A DNA stretch of 64,000 nucleotides from Asterionellopsis glacialis (lineage: Eukaryota > Bacillariophyta > Plagiogrammaphyceae > Rhaphoneidales > Asterionellopsidaceae), in assembly GCA_014885115.2 (NCBI GenBank), contig WKLE02000787.1, positions 9,220 through 73,219 on the forward strand. The letters are read 5' to 3'. A program made the position numbers and the translations under genes. Below, piece by piece: positions 12,218 to 23,700 of this stretch; the first letter of the stretch is position 1; the number at the start of each line of letters is the position of its first letter. A model generated the notes under the pieces. That model was not told the DNA's origin. It ran no database searches and saw only the letters and a list, made by a program, of their open reading frames with translations.

Positions 12218-14929
12218 CTAAAGCAAAGGAAAATGTTGTGGCCCGGAATTCATATTTAGCATGTTTCTTGTTCCTTTTCGAGCATTATGTTTCTCCAGGT
12301 TTCGGATGTACATCTGTCCATAGTTACCCACCTCCTCGACAACATGTCGAAAGACTGAAGCAAAATTTGAACCAAACAATTCTACCTTTGGCATGTTGAA
12401 TGCAGTGTGATTCTCAATTCCTTCTTCTTCAGCATAAAACAAACAAGATACAACCCAATATACAAAACTTGACCATTGCCGATCAGACTGCAGGGTAGCA
12501 AGAGCAATACTGTAAAGTACCAGATAACAGGAAAAATAAGAATTCCAACTATAAATGATGCAACATGAAAAGCAGACAAAGCCATAATGTACTCACGGTG
12601 GACCTCCATTGGGAATATCCCTACTGTAAAAGTACGGTGGAGAAAAGGAAAAATCAACACTAGCGTCAAACGTCACACCAGCACCAGACATAACATCCAA
12701 GGTACCATTGGAAAGTGCTGCAAAGCCTTCATTGGTGTTGTACATCTCCATGAGTTTCACCGCCGTAGTGTTCCCATGGAATACACCTGCAGCTAATGCA
12801 CGACAAAGATCCACGTCCATTCCACTCCAAACTTGATTCACAGAATCATGTTCAACAAAACCAGCAGCTTCCTTACCAATCCCACACACCAGATACCCTC
12901 GTTCCATTATTGCCTCCATCGAACCCCCCTTGGTTTGACCAGGTCCAACACTTGTAAAATCTCCCAGTGGTAGGGAATATATGAGCCCGGTATTTCCTTC
13001 AGTATTGATCAAATCTAGTCCACGACGTGGAATCAATTCTTCAAGATACCGTTCATAGATCTCACCATAGTTACCTACAGCTTTGATGGCATCTACAAAC
13101 ATGTTCTCAAATTCTTCACCCAATGCACTTGATACTATCGGAAAGTCCTTGGCAGTTTCTTGAGTAATGTTGTATTTTTCACCAGCAAACAATGCTTGGA
13201 TTACCCAATTGCAAAAGTTGGACCATGTTGGGTCATCATCGCGGGTAACGAGAGCCAGAGGTTCCTTGGAAAATAGTCTTTCTCCAACTTTGTATTCTTT
13301 CTGGTATTCTGGAATTTTATGTTCAACCTCACTGTTAGCAACAAATGGACGTTCATGTGCTATAGCATTGCATTTGCCATCCATGAAGCTCGTATACATG
13401 TCATCCAATGGAATAGGAACAAGTCTATCGGACGGGAACCACTTCTGCCGAAGAATTTCATTGTGAGTGCAGTTTTCGCAAACACAAATCTTTAGACTTT
13501 TGCATGCTTCGTCAAAAATCCTTAGCTGGTTTATACAGATGTCAATCAATTTTGGCTCTCCTCCGATCATGATACCTTCATAAAGGTATGGTGTTGAGAA
13601 TGTGAATCCAACTTCACTAGTTGCCTGTTTGTATCACGATAATAAGTTCATTATACAAGTTCAACAGATAGGGTTTGCCAACAAAAGGTTTCCAATCACT
13701 TTAAAGTGAACCTATGCATAAATGTTCTTACCTCGTAAACATCACGTTCCATAGTGTATGTGTGCCCTATGGCCAATAAATCGATTGTATCATTTGCGGC
13801 AAATGCATGTAGAATACCACGGGACAAATTTTCAAAATAAGAATAATTGACCACCTCTGTAGAGCTACTGCCAAACAATGCCGCAGCTATAGCGCGGCAC
13901 TGTCCCATAAACCGCGGTCAAACATAGATTGGTCAGTTTAAATATTACTTCGATAAAAGAGTTTGATTGTCTTACAAGACTTACCATTTCCTTATGAAAT
14001 GATGCTAATGGGCCATTTCCAGCACCACAATTGAGATAACCCCGATCAAGTATTTTCTCGCTTGTTGGAACAAAAGCAATCGTTGGGCTACCACTAGGTG
14101 TGACCGATTCAGGACTAACATCCTTATTGCGTTTATCTTTCTCTATACCAAACCTAATTCCGATTGCAACACAAGCTAAAATTAAAAGTATCAACAATAC
14201 CGAAAGAACAATGATAATTCGGGTCTTCCTTGGACTTTCCTGCGTATCTTCCATTGTAACTGGAAATGACTCTTTTATGCTTAGACGACTAAGAAATCTT
14301 CTTTCCAATTCTTCTTCATCTACTACCGCAGCATGCACTGGTGCCATTCCACAATCCATTCCGCTGGTTTCCTCATCACTCTTATTCTCCTTAGTGCTAT
14401 TCGGGGGTACTGCTGTCAACAGTGATGGCGTCAATTGCTGTGTTGAAGCACGTGAAGCCCACGTCGGTAGACTTCCTGGTCCATAACCCTCAACAAAGGA
14501 CACACCTGGACTGTCACTGAAACTTTCGTAATGTGATGCCTTTTCTTGTCTATCACTACTGCTAGTACTGTTTCTCGTTACCAAACCAGCACGATTTGTC
14601 CCTTCTTGTTCTGATACTGTCAAGGATGCACCTAATTGGTTATCGTTGCTACTGCTTTCTAGGTTATTTGTATCACTCTGTTCTTGTGTCAAATTAGACG
14701 CTAAGACGTTATCAATATATTGTTCCTGAGGATCCGGTCCTGATAAGTTTGTTTCCACTTCATTTTGTGAAGTATGCTGGCTTTGTTCCGAAGCTTTTGA
14801 CTCAGCATTTTCTACACTTTCTCCCAATTCCGAATGTCCATTGCTATCACCAGCACTAGATTTATCAGAAGAAACAGAGCTTGATGGAAGCTGATGGTCG
14901 GAATTGTCTTCCGCAGTTATGATTGTCAT
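12218..14929 (-). CDS. Membrane-anchored protein with two tandem bacterial-type solute-binding (SBP family 3) domains
   Basis: Four exons join in phase on the minus strand: 14929-13985, 13899-13732, 13624-12597 and 12509-12218 (about 810 aa; introns of 85, 107 and 87 bp). The first 230 residues are Ser/Glu-rich and lack a signal peptide. One membrane span (IIIVLSVLLILLILACVAIG) lies near 236-258. Two related halves follow, near 285-600 and 605-800. Each begins with an RGYL-CG word, continues to a CRA-(I/L)AA segment, and ends near VGNYG and a motif like WSNFCNWVIQALF or WSSFVYWVVSCLF. This is the layout of amino-acid-type periplasmic binding proteins. The topology suggests that the binding domains face outward or into a lumen. 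The ligand is unknown. The last exon was joined by its similarity to the first repeat. The upstream TTG-initiated extension was discarded. Confidence 0.75.
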
Positions 14930-15150
14930 CGCAAACAAAGACAGTGGATGGAAATTCTTTCTAATTATTATGCATGTCTGTGCTGTGAAATATTCTACAA
15001 GTAAATATTTATTGCTGTTTACTGAGGAGAGTGGGACCTCCGGCGTCCCGTCAAAGTCCCCGTGACCCGAGTTCCGATCGGTCTATACATGGTCCGTCCT
15101 ACCGTACTACATTCTCACCACCCAATTCTTCAAAAATTTACGCGTGTGAT
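14930..15150. other. Upstream region of the solute-binding-domain gene
   Basis: This short spacer holds no coding potential. A GTCCTACCGTACTAC word near 15097-15111 belongs to the recurrent GTAC/TCCTACC motif set seen upstream of other genes here. Confidence 0.5.
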
Positions 15151-15242
15151 ATAATGGAGCGCTCCTAAAATTCTTTTTGCTCCAAAAATCTCAAATTGGT
15201 ACGGCTATTTTCCGGGTTTCCCGGTACCAAATTAGTTTTTTT

Positions 15243-15293
15243 GGACTAGTTTGTTCAAAAGGTATGTATTATACCCCCTGAACAAACTAGTCC
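15243..15293. repeat. Perfect 15-bp inverted repeat (hairpin)
   Basis: GGACTAGTTTGTTCA (15243-15257) is followed after 21 bases by its exact reverse complement (15279-15293). It lies inside the putative TIR element. Confidence 0.9.
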
Positions 15294-15350
15294 GACTGGA
15301 CCAAACTGTGTTCCAACTGATGCTTGGTTCCAAATCCACATATCCCGCGC

Positions 15351-15405
15351 CAAACACGGAGAAATCTCTCTTTACAAACACGGAGAAATCTCTCTTTACA
15401 AACAC
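15351..15405. repeat. 24-bp tandem duplication
   Basis: A 24-base unit beginning CAAACACGGAGAAATC occurs at 15351-15374 and again at 15375-15398, followed by the first seven bases of a third unit. Confidence 0.9.
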
Positions 15406-16013
15406 AATGACATCAACGTACGCAAGATTACACCACCATCGCTAACCACTCAACAATCAACCCACAACATACTCTAGTCATGAGTATGCTCCACTTGTCT
15501 CTGTCCGGTCCTCTATTCTTTTTTTGCAGTCCCATCTTCCTTTTCCTCTTCTAAACGTACATCCCATAGTTGTCATAAAGATGATGATGATAATCATCAA
15601 AAAGAAGAATGAACATAATCCATTCCTTGTAGGTAAGTCTCATGATGGAGATGGGTGGAAGGGTAAAGGTTCTGTGCTGATTGATTGTTGTGTTACTAGG
15701 TGCTCAGTCACCACCAAGGTTGGTCATGGTGGAGTCATCTTGAGTCTCCCCTGCAGTGGAGTATTGATGTGAAACTCACTAAAGTATTCTTTTTCTTGTA
15801 TTTGTCTTGTAAAGATGAAAGTAGTATTGTGTTTTCATTCTCATGGAATCAATACTAAATTCTTATATAATTGGGACTGTTTAAGAGAGAGTGAACCAAA
15901 TAGCACAAGTGAATTTTGGGTTTAGCCCAGTTTGGAGTACCAATTTGCACTGGTCTGCTCTATTTGATCCAGCTTGAATTTTAGGAGTGCTCCAATAACT
16001 CATGACATCATCA

Positions 16014-16124
16014 TATAAGCAACACAGCAAATTTCTAGCTTGAAATTGCTTATTTCAAGTCATTTTTTCAAGCTTGACCTTAAGCAACGCACATTGCTTA
16101 CTACCAGGTGTAGACTGTAGTTTA
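16014..16124. mobile_element. MITE-like copy, AAGCAA/AAGCTTGA family (copy 2)
   Basis: The segment contains repeated AAGCAA and CAAGCTTGA words. Its right end, read on the minus strand, begins AAACTACAGTCTACACC and continues into GTAAGCAATGTGC, the same terminal layout as the copies near 2.2 and 16.8 kb. It abuts the TIR element at 15151-15998. The boundaries are approximate. Confidence 0.4.
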
Positions 16125-16625
16125 TTTTCTCTAAGCAATAGTTATTTTAAAACAGAAAGTAGCAAATTCTTGATGCATTCTGTCTTCATTTTATGTACAT
16201 TCTTTTGTTCTTTGATGCACATTATATAATGTAACAATCTACATCAAGGGTTAATCCCATCCCTCAATTTTCTACAGATCATCATACCTTGTTTGACTAC
16301 ATTTACTACTTAATCAATGTTTGTAACTTTCTCATCTCAATAGTAGACTTTTAATCAGTCCTGACATTTATTGATCTCTGTATTCTTAGATTTCTCCTCT
16401 AAGCAGTCCTGACATTCTTTGCACCTCCTAAGAGTCTAAAAAGTAAAAGAAATTAAATAATATGTGGGGCTACTTTATCAACAGAAAAGAACTATTAGTA
16501 GGGATACTCTGACTCATTCTTTTGAAATTTATCTAATAGTTTTGCTACAATCACACATAAAAGAGAGCGTAAAGTAAACCTGTCTTATTGCCCAATGTTG
16601 TGCAGTTTGTATTACTGTAGTACCA
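16125..16625. other. Non-coding AT-rich spacer
   Basis: I see no gene or clear structure here. The phrase CAGTCCTGACATT occurs twice within about 50 bases near 16357-16412. Confidence 0.5.
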
Positions 16626-16914
16626 TATAATAGTCTCTAACCACCAATAAGCAATATTGTGTTGCAAAGTCAACCTTGAAATTTTGGACAAAAATAAGCA
16701 AGTACAATCTTGAAAAATCAAACTATTGCCTCTTTTGCTTATTTGCTATCATTTAACAAGTTTCTTGTCATTGATGACATCACCAGTATATTGTCATTGA
16801 ATAAGCAATGTTACAGAGTTCAAGCTTGAAATTTGCTATATAAATGAGCAACAAGTTCAGGATTGACAAAAAGCTTGCACCATTGCTTATTGTTGGTGGG
16901 TGGGGACTATAATA
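16626..16914. mobile_element. MITE-like element (copy 3) with terminal inverted repeats
   Basis: The left end TATAATAGTC...ACCACCAATAAGCAAT is inverted at the right end as ATTGCTTATTGTTGGTGGG...GACTATAATA, about 30 bp of imperfect terminal repeat. The interior has the AAGCAA and AAGCTTGA words of copies 1 and 2. There is no ORF. This is the best-bounded member of the family in the window. Confidence 0.6.
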
Positions 16915-17574
16915 TCATTTGACTAGTGGTAGTACTAGTGTTTTGAGAATAGTACAAACCATGTTGACTATACTATTTCCTATAATAACAAATCACAGTA
17001 ATTAAACATACCACAACATGTATAGTGCCATATATTTTTTCCTAGTTTGTTTCTCTTGAGACAATATATTACTAGCTAGAGTTGGGACTGAAAAGAAGAA
17101 GTTGTTATTTTACTATCTTTTCTGGTAATAGTATTTGTTGCAGTAATGGATGTACTTTTTTGGAGAGTTGTTTTGGCAGTAGAAGTTACTAGTAGTACTA
17201 GATTACTTTTTGTTCCACCACTGGTTTGAAAAAGCATCTTCAGTTGCCAAATTTTCAGAACTAACAACTGCACTTCTCTTTTGTTTCTTATCTGAAAATT
17301 TGACATTTTTACATGACCAATTTTAACTTGACATGATCACCACAAAAGCATTGAAATATATATGGATGACAAGACCTAGTATTATGAGAAACATGTAATA
17401 ATGAATCTGGATTACAATCCTTACAAATATCACAAATGATAAACGATCTGTGAGGGCTCAACCCAGATATTACTCCCACCTGGCCTCTGCATAAGAAATC
17501 TTTGTCCATTTGTTGGTAACACCAGTAGCACCATTGCACTCCATTCTTCTTTGTTGCTTCTTTATTGTCTACTG

Positions 17575-17819
17575 TGTAAGTTTAAATATGAAAATAAGTA
17601 CAGATGGAATCATGAAAGAGTGAAAAATGCAGATACAGGCCGATGCCACTAAATCTGCAATTCCAGAACCTTAGCAATAGTTTAACAAACATTAAATATT
17701 AAATTTGATTTGATTTCTCTATTCTCCTCTATGTAAGTTTAAATATGAAAATAAGTACAGATTGAATTATGGAAAAGGGAAAAATCAGATACAGGCCGAT
17801 GCCAATAAATCTGCAATTC
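17575..17819. repeat. Pair of direct repeats of about 88 bp
   Basis: Bases 17575-17663 recur at 17732-17819 with scattered differences. Both begin TGTAAGTTTAAATATGAAAA and end near ATCTGCAATTC. About 68 bp separate them. No coding content is seen. Confidence 0.8.
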
Positions 17820-18977
17820 ACATGTCAAGGATTATTATTTTGAAAATTTCCTATGTTGAAGGGCACAACACTGTGGGGGTAAAAAATGACACAAACACTT
17901 TTTACAACTACCGTCCAATAATCTTACGCAGATGCTTCCACCGTACTCTCCTACTACGACCTCCACTGTACTCGTACTTACGAGGACTACAGCCTCATTT
18001 ATGACTTTATGACACTCTTCTCATCAATTTTAAGTCCATTAATTGGTCTTTATTGCATAGGCACTGCTTACTCTCGTACCTGACGGTACTTGCGGTACCT
18101 GTACCGTAAAGGCACATTCGAAATGCTACTTATCAGGTACGTCACCGGTAGGACTAAAAAGGAAGCACTTCATTTTAATTGGACCTACCATTAGATACAG
18201 TACTTATTATTAGTGCGATAAAAAAGAATGAGGTCTTGGTTCAATCTTGGCTTCGGAAAATATCTGGTAGTATGTCCGGTGAAGTCTCCATTCTCCGATC
18301 AGCACCATAAACCAGAACTTGAACATTTCTTGAGTCCGACCGATCTATTTTACTATGCTCAAATAATGTTTTTTTCTTCAATTATAACTGGCACAGTACT
18401 ACCTAACATGCTTATTTTCGGACTAAATGACCTCTACTTCTGTTATTTATGATAACATGTGTGTTCACGAATAGGATGGAAAAATGTCGGAGGAACAAAG
18501 TCGGAGGAACAAAATCGGAGTAATTGGAGATGGCACTGAAACCGGGCATCTGAATCCTAGAGTACTACGGTACAAAGTAGTGGTCCTACCAAGGTACCTG
18601 GTACATGGATTATCCTACCAGCTACTGAAACTTGAACATCAGACTTCAACTCATGCCTACTATCTTTTGTAGCCACTAGAACTACAGGGTCCTACCTGGT
18701 ACCTGTACCTGGTACATGTAGGAGACATACCTGTAGCTCTAGAAGACTCTACCTGGTAGGTCCTCTCTAGAGTACTACGATAGAGAGCTAACTTTTCATT
18801 CAACTGGAAGACTCTACACAAATCTCGACACAGCAAGAAGAGCCAGATAACAATCTCTCTAGAGCAATAAGCGCCAAATCTCATAATATCTCTAGCAGGT
18901 ATAAGTGGAATTGTACGATTCTCACAATTCGCAATCTCTTGAGGACGACGCCATCATTTGAATGCGTATTTCTAGTC
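17820..18977. other. Spacer rich in GTAC and CTCTAGAG words
   Basis: There is no supported gene. Stretches 18060-18145 and 18555-18765 are packed with palindromic words such as GGTACCTGGTACATG and ACCTGGTACCTGTACC. TCTCTAGAG occurs several times between 18760 and 18870. Confidence 0.5.
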
Positions 18978-19635
18978 ATGATTTCTCTTGAAGTTAGAGG
19001 TTGCAGAAGCCAGTTGAATCTCAACCGTAATGTTAGATTTGCCGAAACTCTCAATGCAACTGTCGAAGAAGATTTTACATTTGAGGAAAAGTCAAAATGT
19101 TGGTATTCGGTAAGTTTTACTATGAAAATAGTGAAAAGTTGAGTTTTCACTTGTTTGGATTGCCTGTACTATCAGTATCTAATGGCTTTATTTCAACTTT
19201 CTTTTTTTTCAGGGGAGCGAATATAAATTCTTTATGAAAGAGATCAAGAAAACCATAGCAGTGACGAAAAAAGCAAGGGGTAACATTCAAGCTCTTGACG
19301 ACTCAGAGTACTGCATTAGAGGTATCAATCCATCACGAAGAGTTAGAAATGAACAGAAGAGATTGAAGGCAGTAGCTATAGAGTCTGTACTCATGGAACA
19401 AGAGAAGCAAAAACGGATGGGTATCAACGACGACACTGGTCTTCGAGTCGTTTATTCACATTTTTCGAAACCAGCAGGGTGTATTGCATTAGCTGCTGCC
19501 ATTCAAGACGAAATCGAAATGGAAGAAAAGCCTACAATAGAGCTATTATTTGATATACCGACACACAAAATACTACGAAGTAGAACAGGCACACTAAACC
19601 CTTCTCGAGTCCAGGAGACCACGGCAGCTGCTTAA
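18978..19635 (+). CDS. Small protein of an unnamed, expanded diatom family
   Basis: Two exons (18978-19109 and 19213-19635; intron of 103 bp, donor GTAAGT, acceptor TTTTCAG) give 184 aa. Visible features in order are VRFAETLN, then FTFEEKSKCWYS, then YCIRGINPSRR, then VLMEQEKQKRMGINDD. This VRF / (I,C)WY / RG-x-(N,E) / VL-EQ-Q-GI-D layout recurs in many diatom proteins of unknown function, as I recall them. There is no signal peptide or membrane span. The start is the first ATG in frame; the frame is open further upstream only from a TTG. No function is assigned. Confidence 0.65.
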
Positions 19636-20774
19636 AAGACAGAAAATGGAAGACAGGAAAAGTTTTAGTATTAGTATCATTAGTAAGAAGTATGCATAAC
19701 TTTTGGGACTACAGTTATTACTTCTATGTTAAAAATAAGAATAAAAGAGAATTAAAAAAAGAAAATTTTAAGGTTCTTATTTATGTCTCTTCTGTCAGTA
19801 CTTTGATCTTGTTTCCCCACCTGTTTTCTTTGACAAAGCATTTAATATTTCAAATAGAAAAAATCCAAAGCTTGAAGAGAGAATTAAGAAATAGAGAATA
19901 GAGGGATTTTGTTTCCTTGTTTTTTCGGCACCAACACTTCAAGATTAGACTTAGAGACTAGAAGCCTGCAGTATCTATTATGAGCCCGATCTAAGAAGAA
20001 TCGACCCATTTTCCGCTAAGATGGAAATAACGCTACCTTCTTTTCCACCGGACCACTGGACCACCGGACCAAACCTGCTCCAACATGTACCGGTATTCCT
20101 AACTCCTATTATCAAGCCTTTATTGATGGCTCTAGGAACATCAAAGAACCAAGTTAAAAAGACTACGGTGAAAAAGCTTGCCGAAAATGGGAAAATGTTC
20201 AATTATTTATTTATTAGCATGTCTGTAGATGGTGTTTCAGGTGCAGGCTATAGTTCTAGTACAAACAGTACAGTTACAGTAGTCCTATGCACCAAGGACT
20301 TGGATAACCTATTTTTTTTCCATCGGCGTATTAGACTAGTTTCCTCGAAAAAACATTCTTCTCTCGCTCAAGGCCGGGTCCAAGGCGCGAGGCAAAGAAT
20401 CAATCTGTCGTACTGTACCTGTACCATTTACTTCTTAATCTACACGGTCATCTTGATACCATCTCGTTTTATATAAGTACGAAAATAATAAAAAGCGGAC
20501 GATACTGAAAATGCTACTGCCCACGTCATTTCATAATTCAATCTGGGAGCCTACAGCGGAGGAGGACAGAGGGACAGAGAATCGGTACCACCCGACGTCG
20601 AACGTTGGGGAGTGTTACTTAAGTTATCTGAACTTACCATACTTTCGAACTTGCCCCAACAAGTTTGCCCACATCAGGTGCGAAACTATTGAAAGTAGAG
20701 GGAACAAAAACCAGAAAGACGGTGCCAACTAATGACTGCAACATTCAGATCAAAATCTGGTGTTGCATGCGATA
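19636..20774. other. Spacer upstream of the giant TPR gene
   Basis: Several short frames exist, but none has recognisable content or splice context. GTAC-type words occur near 20085 and 20410-20430. An ACGTCA hexamer lies at 20523-20528, 247 bp before the TPR start codon. Confidence 0.5.
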
Positions 20775-23700
20775 ATGGATGATATTGGATTATTTAGTCT
20801 CGACGACGAGTCATCGTATTCTCAAGGGCAAAGTTCTCAGGGAAGATCTGAGTCTTCATCCATCTCAGAGACCGTGACCAGCGACGAACATTCTTCGGTC
20901 ATTCCGTCAAAAAGCACAAACAGTGTGCCTCCAATAGATGACGGGCAAGGTTCATCAGAAGAAAGTTCGAATCATTTTATAATCGAAGAGGAATCCGAAA
21001 ACAAAAAAAGTGGTGAGACTGATTCTTTTAAAAATTCCTACAAAGACGACCGAAGCCTCGATGACATCGTTGGTACAAGTTCGGAAACACACGGGACTAA
21101 TCCGAACATATCTATCTCTCACTATTCCCAGCCCGGCGACCTTTGCGAAATTAATTTGCACAGCGAAATACAGACGACAGGAAACGAGAAATTGAATAGC
21201 TTCGATGAGTCATGCAAAAAAAACGTGAAGGACGAGACCGACGAGCACAACGTAAATGTAGATCATTCAGAAGAACAAGAATCCAGGGTCCATAAGGATT
21301 CTATTGCTAAATTAGAACCCACAGCTTTGATTGATAGCAACAAAAACTCCTCAGCTATTATCCCAATAGATACAACCGACAATATTTGGTGGATGGATTT
21401 TCTCGAAAAGGAGAGTTTATTTGATATCGACACAACCAATAGCCCTTTGGACAAGCAACTAGTTCATACCGACACCGTCTCTGCAAAATCATCACTGTTT
21501 CCACCTGAAACATTATCCGCAAAATCAGAACATTCAGAAAAAAGTGGGGTTAAAAGTTCACCAACAGCAATAGATGGAGCGGCAAATGATGACGAAGAAG
21601 ATGATGACGAGGACAGTGTTTTGAGCCTTGTTGCTGACGAAGACGTACTAACAGATGATGATTGGCAAGAACGATTGTGGATTGTTGCAAGACAACATGG
21701 GGAAAAGGGTGAATCATCTGTAGAAGAAAACGAAGATCCTCCGATCTCTTCGATAGCAGCTTTATCAAATTCAACACTATTGAATCGTGATGAACATTAT
21801 CGCAATCAGATATTGAGGTTCCGCAACCAACTCTCTACATGCCTTGAAGCTTACGTTGAGGTATTTCATGATTACCCTTCCCACACCACTGCTGTCGACG
21901 ACGACCAAAAGACCCACCCAATTCCAGACGTATCTAACAATAGAACCAATACAACCAATGAAGAAGTCGCCCCCAACGAAGATGGCGCACGAAAGAAGAC
22001 GTCCGAATCATCTCAAGACGATACATCTGGCACAGAATGTGGGGGGTGGCCACCTGCAGCTATTCGAGTTAGCCCTTACGTCCCAGTTCCCGTTGTGAAA
22101 TTGCTATTCCGGGAAGTCATACACTATATGGATTCGCAATCTAGTGCCGATGAGGCAGCTGGGTGTGTCGATGAATCGAGCATATCTCAGCACATTTCTG
22201 AATCCGACTCTGAGGTCGACCGCGTGATGAGAGCATTCTTGAGTACTGACTCCAGTATCTTCCGTGCATACACCATACAGCCGTTACCACCAATCAATGA
22301 GGATGACAATCATTCTTTAGGGTCTACTACGCCTACTACAAGGAAACGTGTCCGCAAAGAAACTGAACCGACAAAAACTAATCGACAAGATATAGAGGAT
22401 TTCCTATATGGCGACATGTACGTCCAAGAAGAGAAAAAGTCAGATGAAGAGAGCGATGATGTAACTGAAGAGGGCGACGATACACAACAAATGCAAGAAA
22501 CTTCAGAAAGACAATTGGGTTTGGAAGAAGAGATTCGATTGCGTGGTGGGGTCATAGCGTACATGCAAAGACAAAACCACCTTAATAAGTCCGAAAGCAA
22601 ATGGACCGCTTTATTCTCACGAAAAGTTCTTATCCACCACCTGATCGAAGAGCGCAAAAAAATGCTGCCAAATCCCACAGAGTCCGCCGAAGAATCATTG
22701 AAAGCCGATAGACCTGAGAGTAACGAGGAGACGGAGTCCTTAGCATTTATGTACGCAATTAGATATCTCCCGCATTTTCTCCTTCGCACGGTACATCGAT
22801 ATGGTTTCCTGAAAGCTTTTGAATCATCATCTTTCCAGCTGAGTCTAAAATACTTCTGTGATAAAAGCTTCCTTCGTGACAGGCTCCTCATACTAGGGAT
22901 TTACAATGGTGTTATGGTTCACATGGAAGAGTTGGACGCATTTTTTGATGCCTTTAGAGGTAACAAAGCCAAGTCTACAGAATGGCAGGATTTTCATAGC
23001 AAGGTAAACCGTTCTGTGATGGCATGCCTTGAATCATTAATGATGGAAAACATGGGGAGGGCTGGCTTTTTCACCCGAGGTCCGCTCTCTGGGTCGCAGT
23101 CTGTTACCTCGGCCGCTGTAAATGATGCTCACTCTATGGCAACATCAACGAAAGCATCCGGGGTTGGAACCGTAGCTAACTGGGATCAGGCAAAGGGTCT
23201 AGGCCATGCAAATTCTAATTTTGATCTGGAAAGTGGGCATCCACAAATTGTATCCTCCTGTTTAGAAATTGGAAGGTCGCTTCATTTCCTTGGAGTAAGT
23301 TTAGGTAGGCAAGAACAGGAGAGACTAAGCGCATCATGTAGTCAAGATACGAGGGTTTCAGTTGCCTTCGACGAAGACACGACAGATTTGGAAGTATCAG
23401 CATATCGGTTAGCTCGTAGTTCATACCAGGGAGCTCTGAAGACTTTGAAGAACGCTGAGGTTCTGATACTTTCCGGTAAGAAAAGACAAGAAAACGCCGA
23501 TGCACATGCCCGTCCATTGGACGTGGCACAAATAGCAAACGAGCGAAAGCGTCTTTTGGAGCATATTCGAGAAGCAAGGGTTACAATTGAACTTTATTTG
23601 GGAGATACCTTAACAACTTTTGCCTATTGTCAGGAGGCAAAACTTAAGGATTATAGCAGGGCTTTGCAGGCCTATAGGGACGCACTTTCATTGTATGCAC

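Larger units (their letters stand above)
15151..15998. mobile_element. Putative TIR element of about 850 bp
   Basis: The 23-bp end at 15151-15173 (ATAATGGAGCGCTCCTAAAA...) is matched in inverse at 15976-15998 with about two mismatches. A further shared CAAATTGGTAC lies about 30-50 bp inside each end. The interior holds no recognisable transposase. It has an internal perfect hairpin and a 24-bp tandem duplication, both listed separately. It is probably a non-autonomous DNA element. The target-site duplication is not clear. Confidence 0.5.

Noticed and set aside
12097..12399. 100-codon plus-strand frame over the last exon of the solute-binding-domain gene
   Set aside because: The minus strand there continues the second binding domain in consistent splice phase, and this frame has no recognisable content.
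20021..20476. 151-codon frame upstream of the giant TPR gene
   Set aside because: No known motifs, a composition that changes midway to low-complexity sequence, and a location in a spacer with GTAC-type repeats. Not enough to call a gene.
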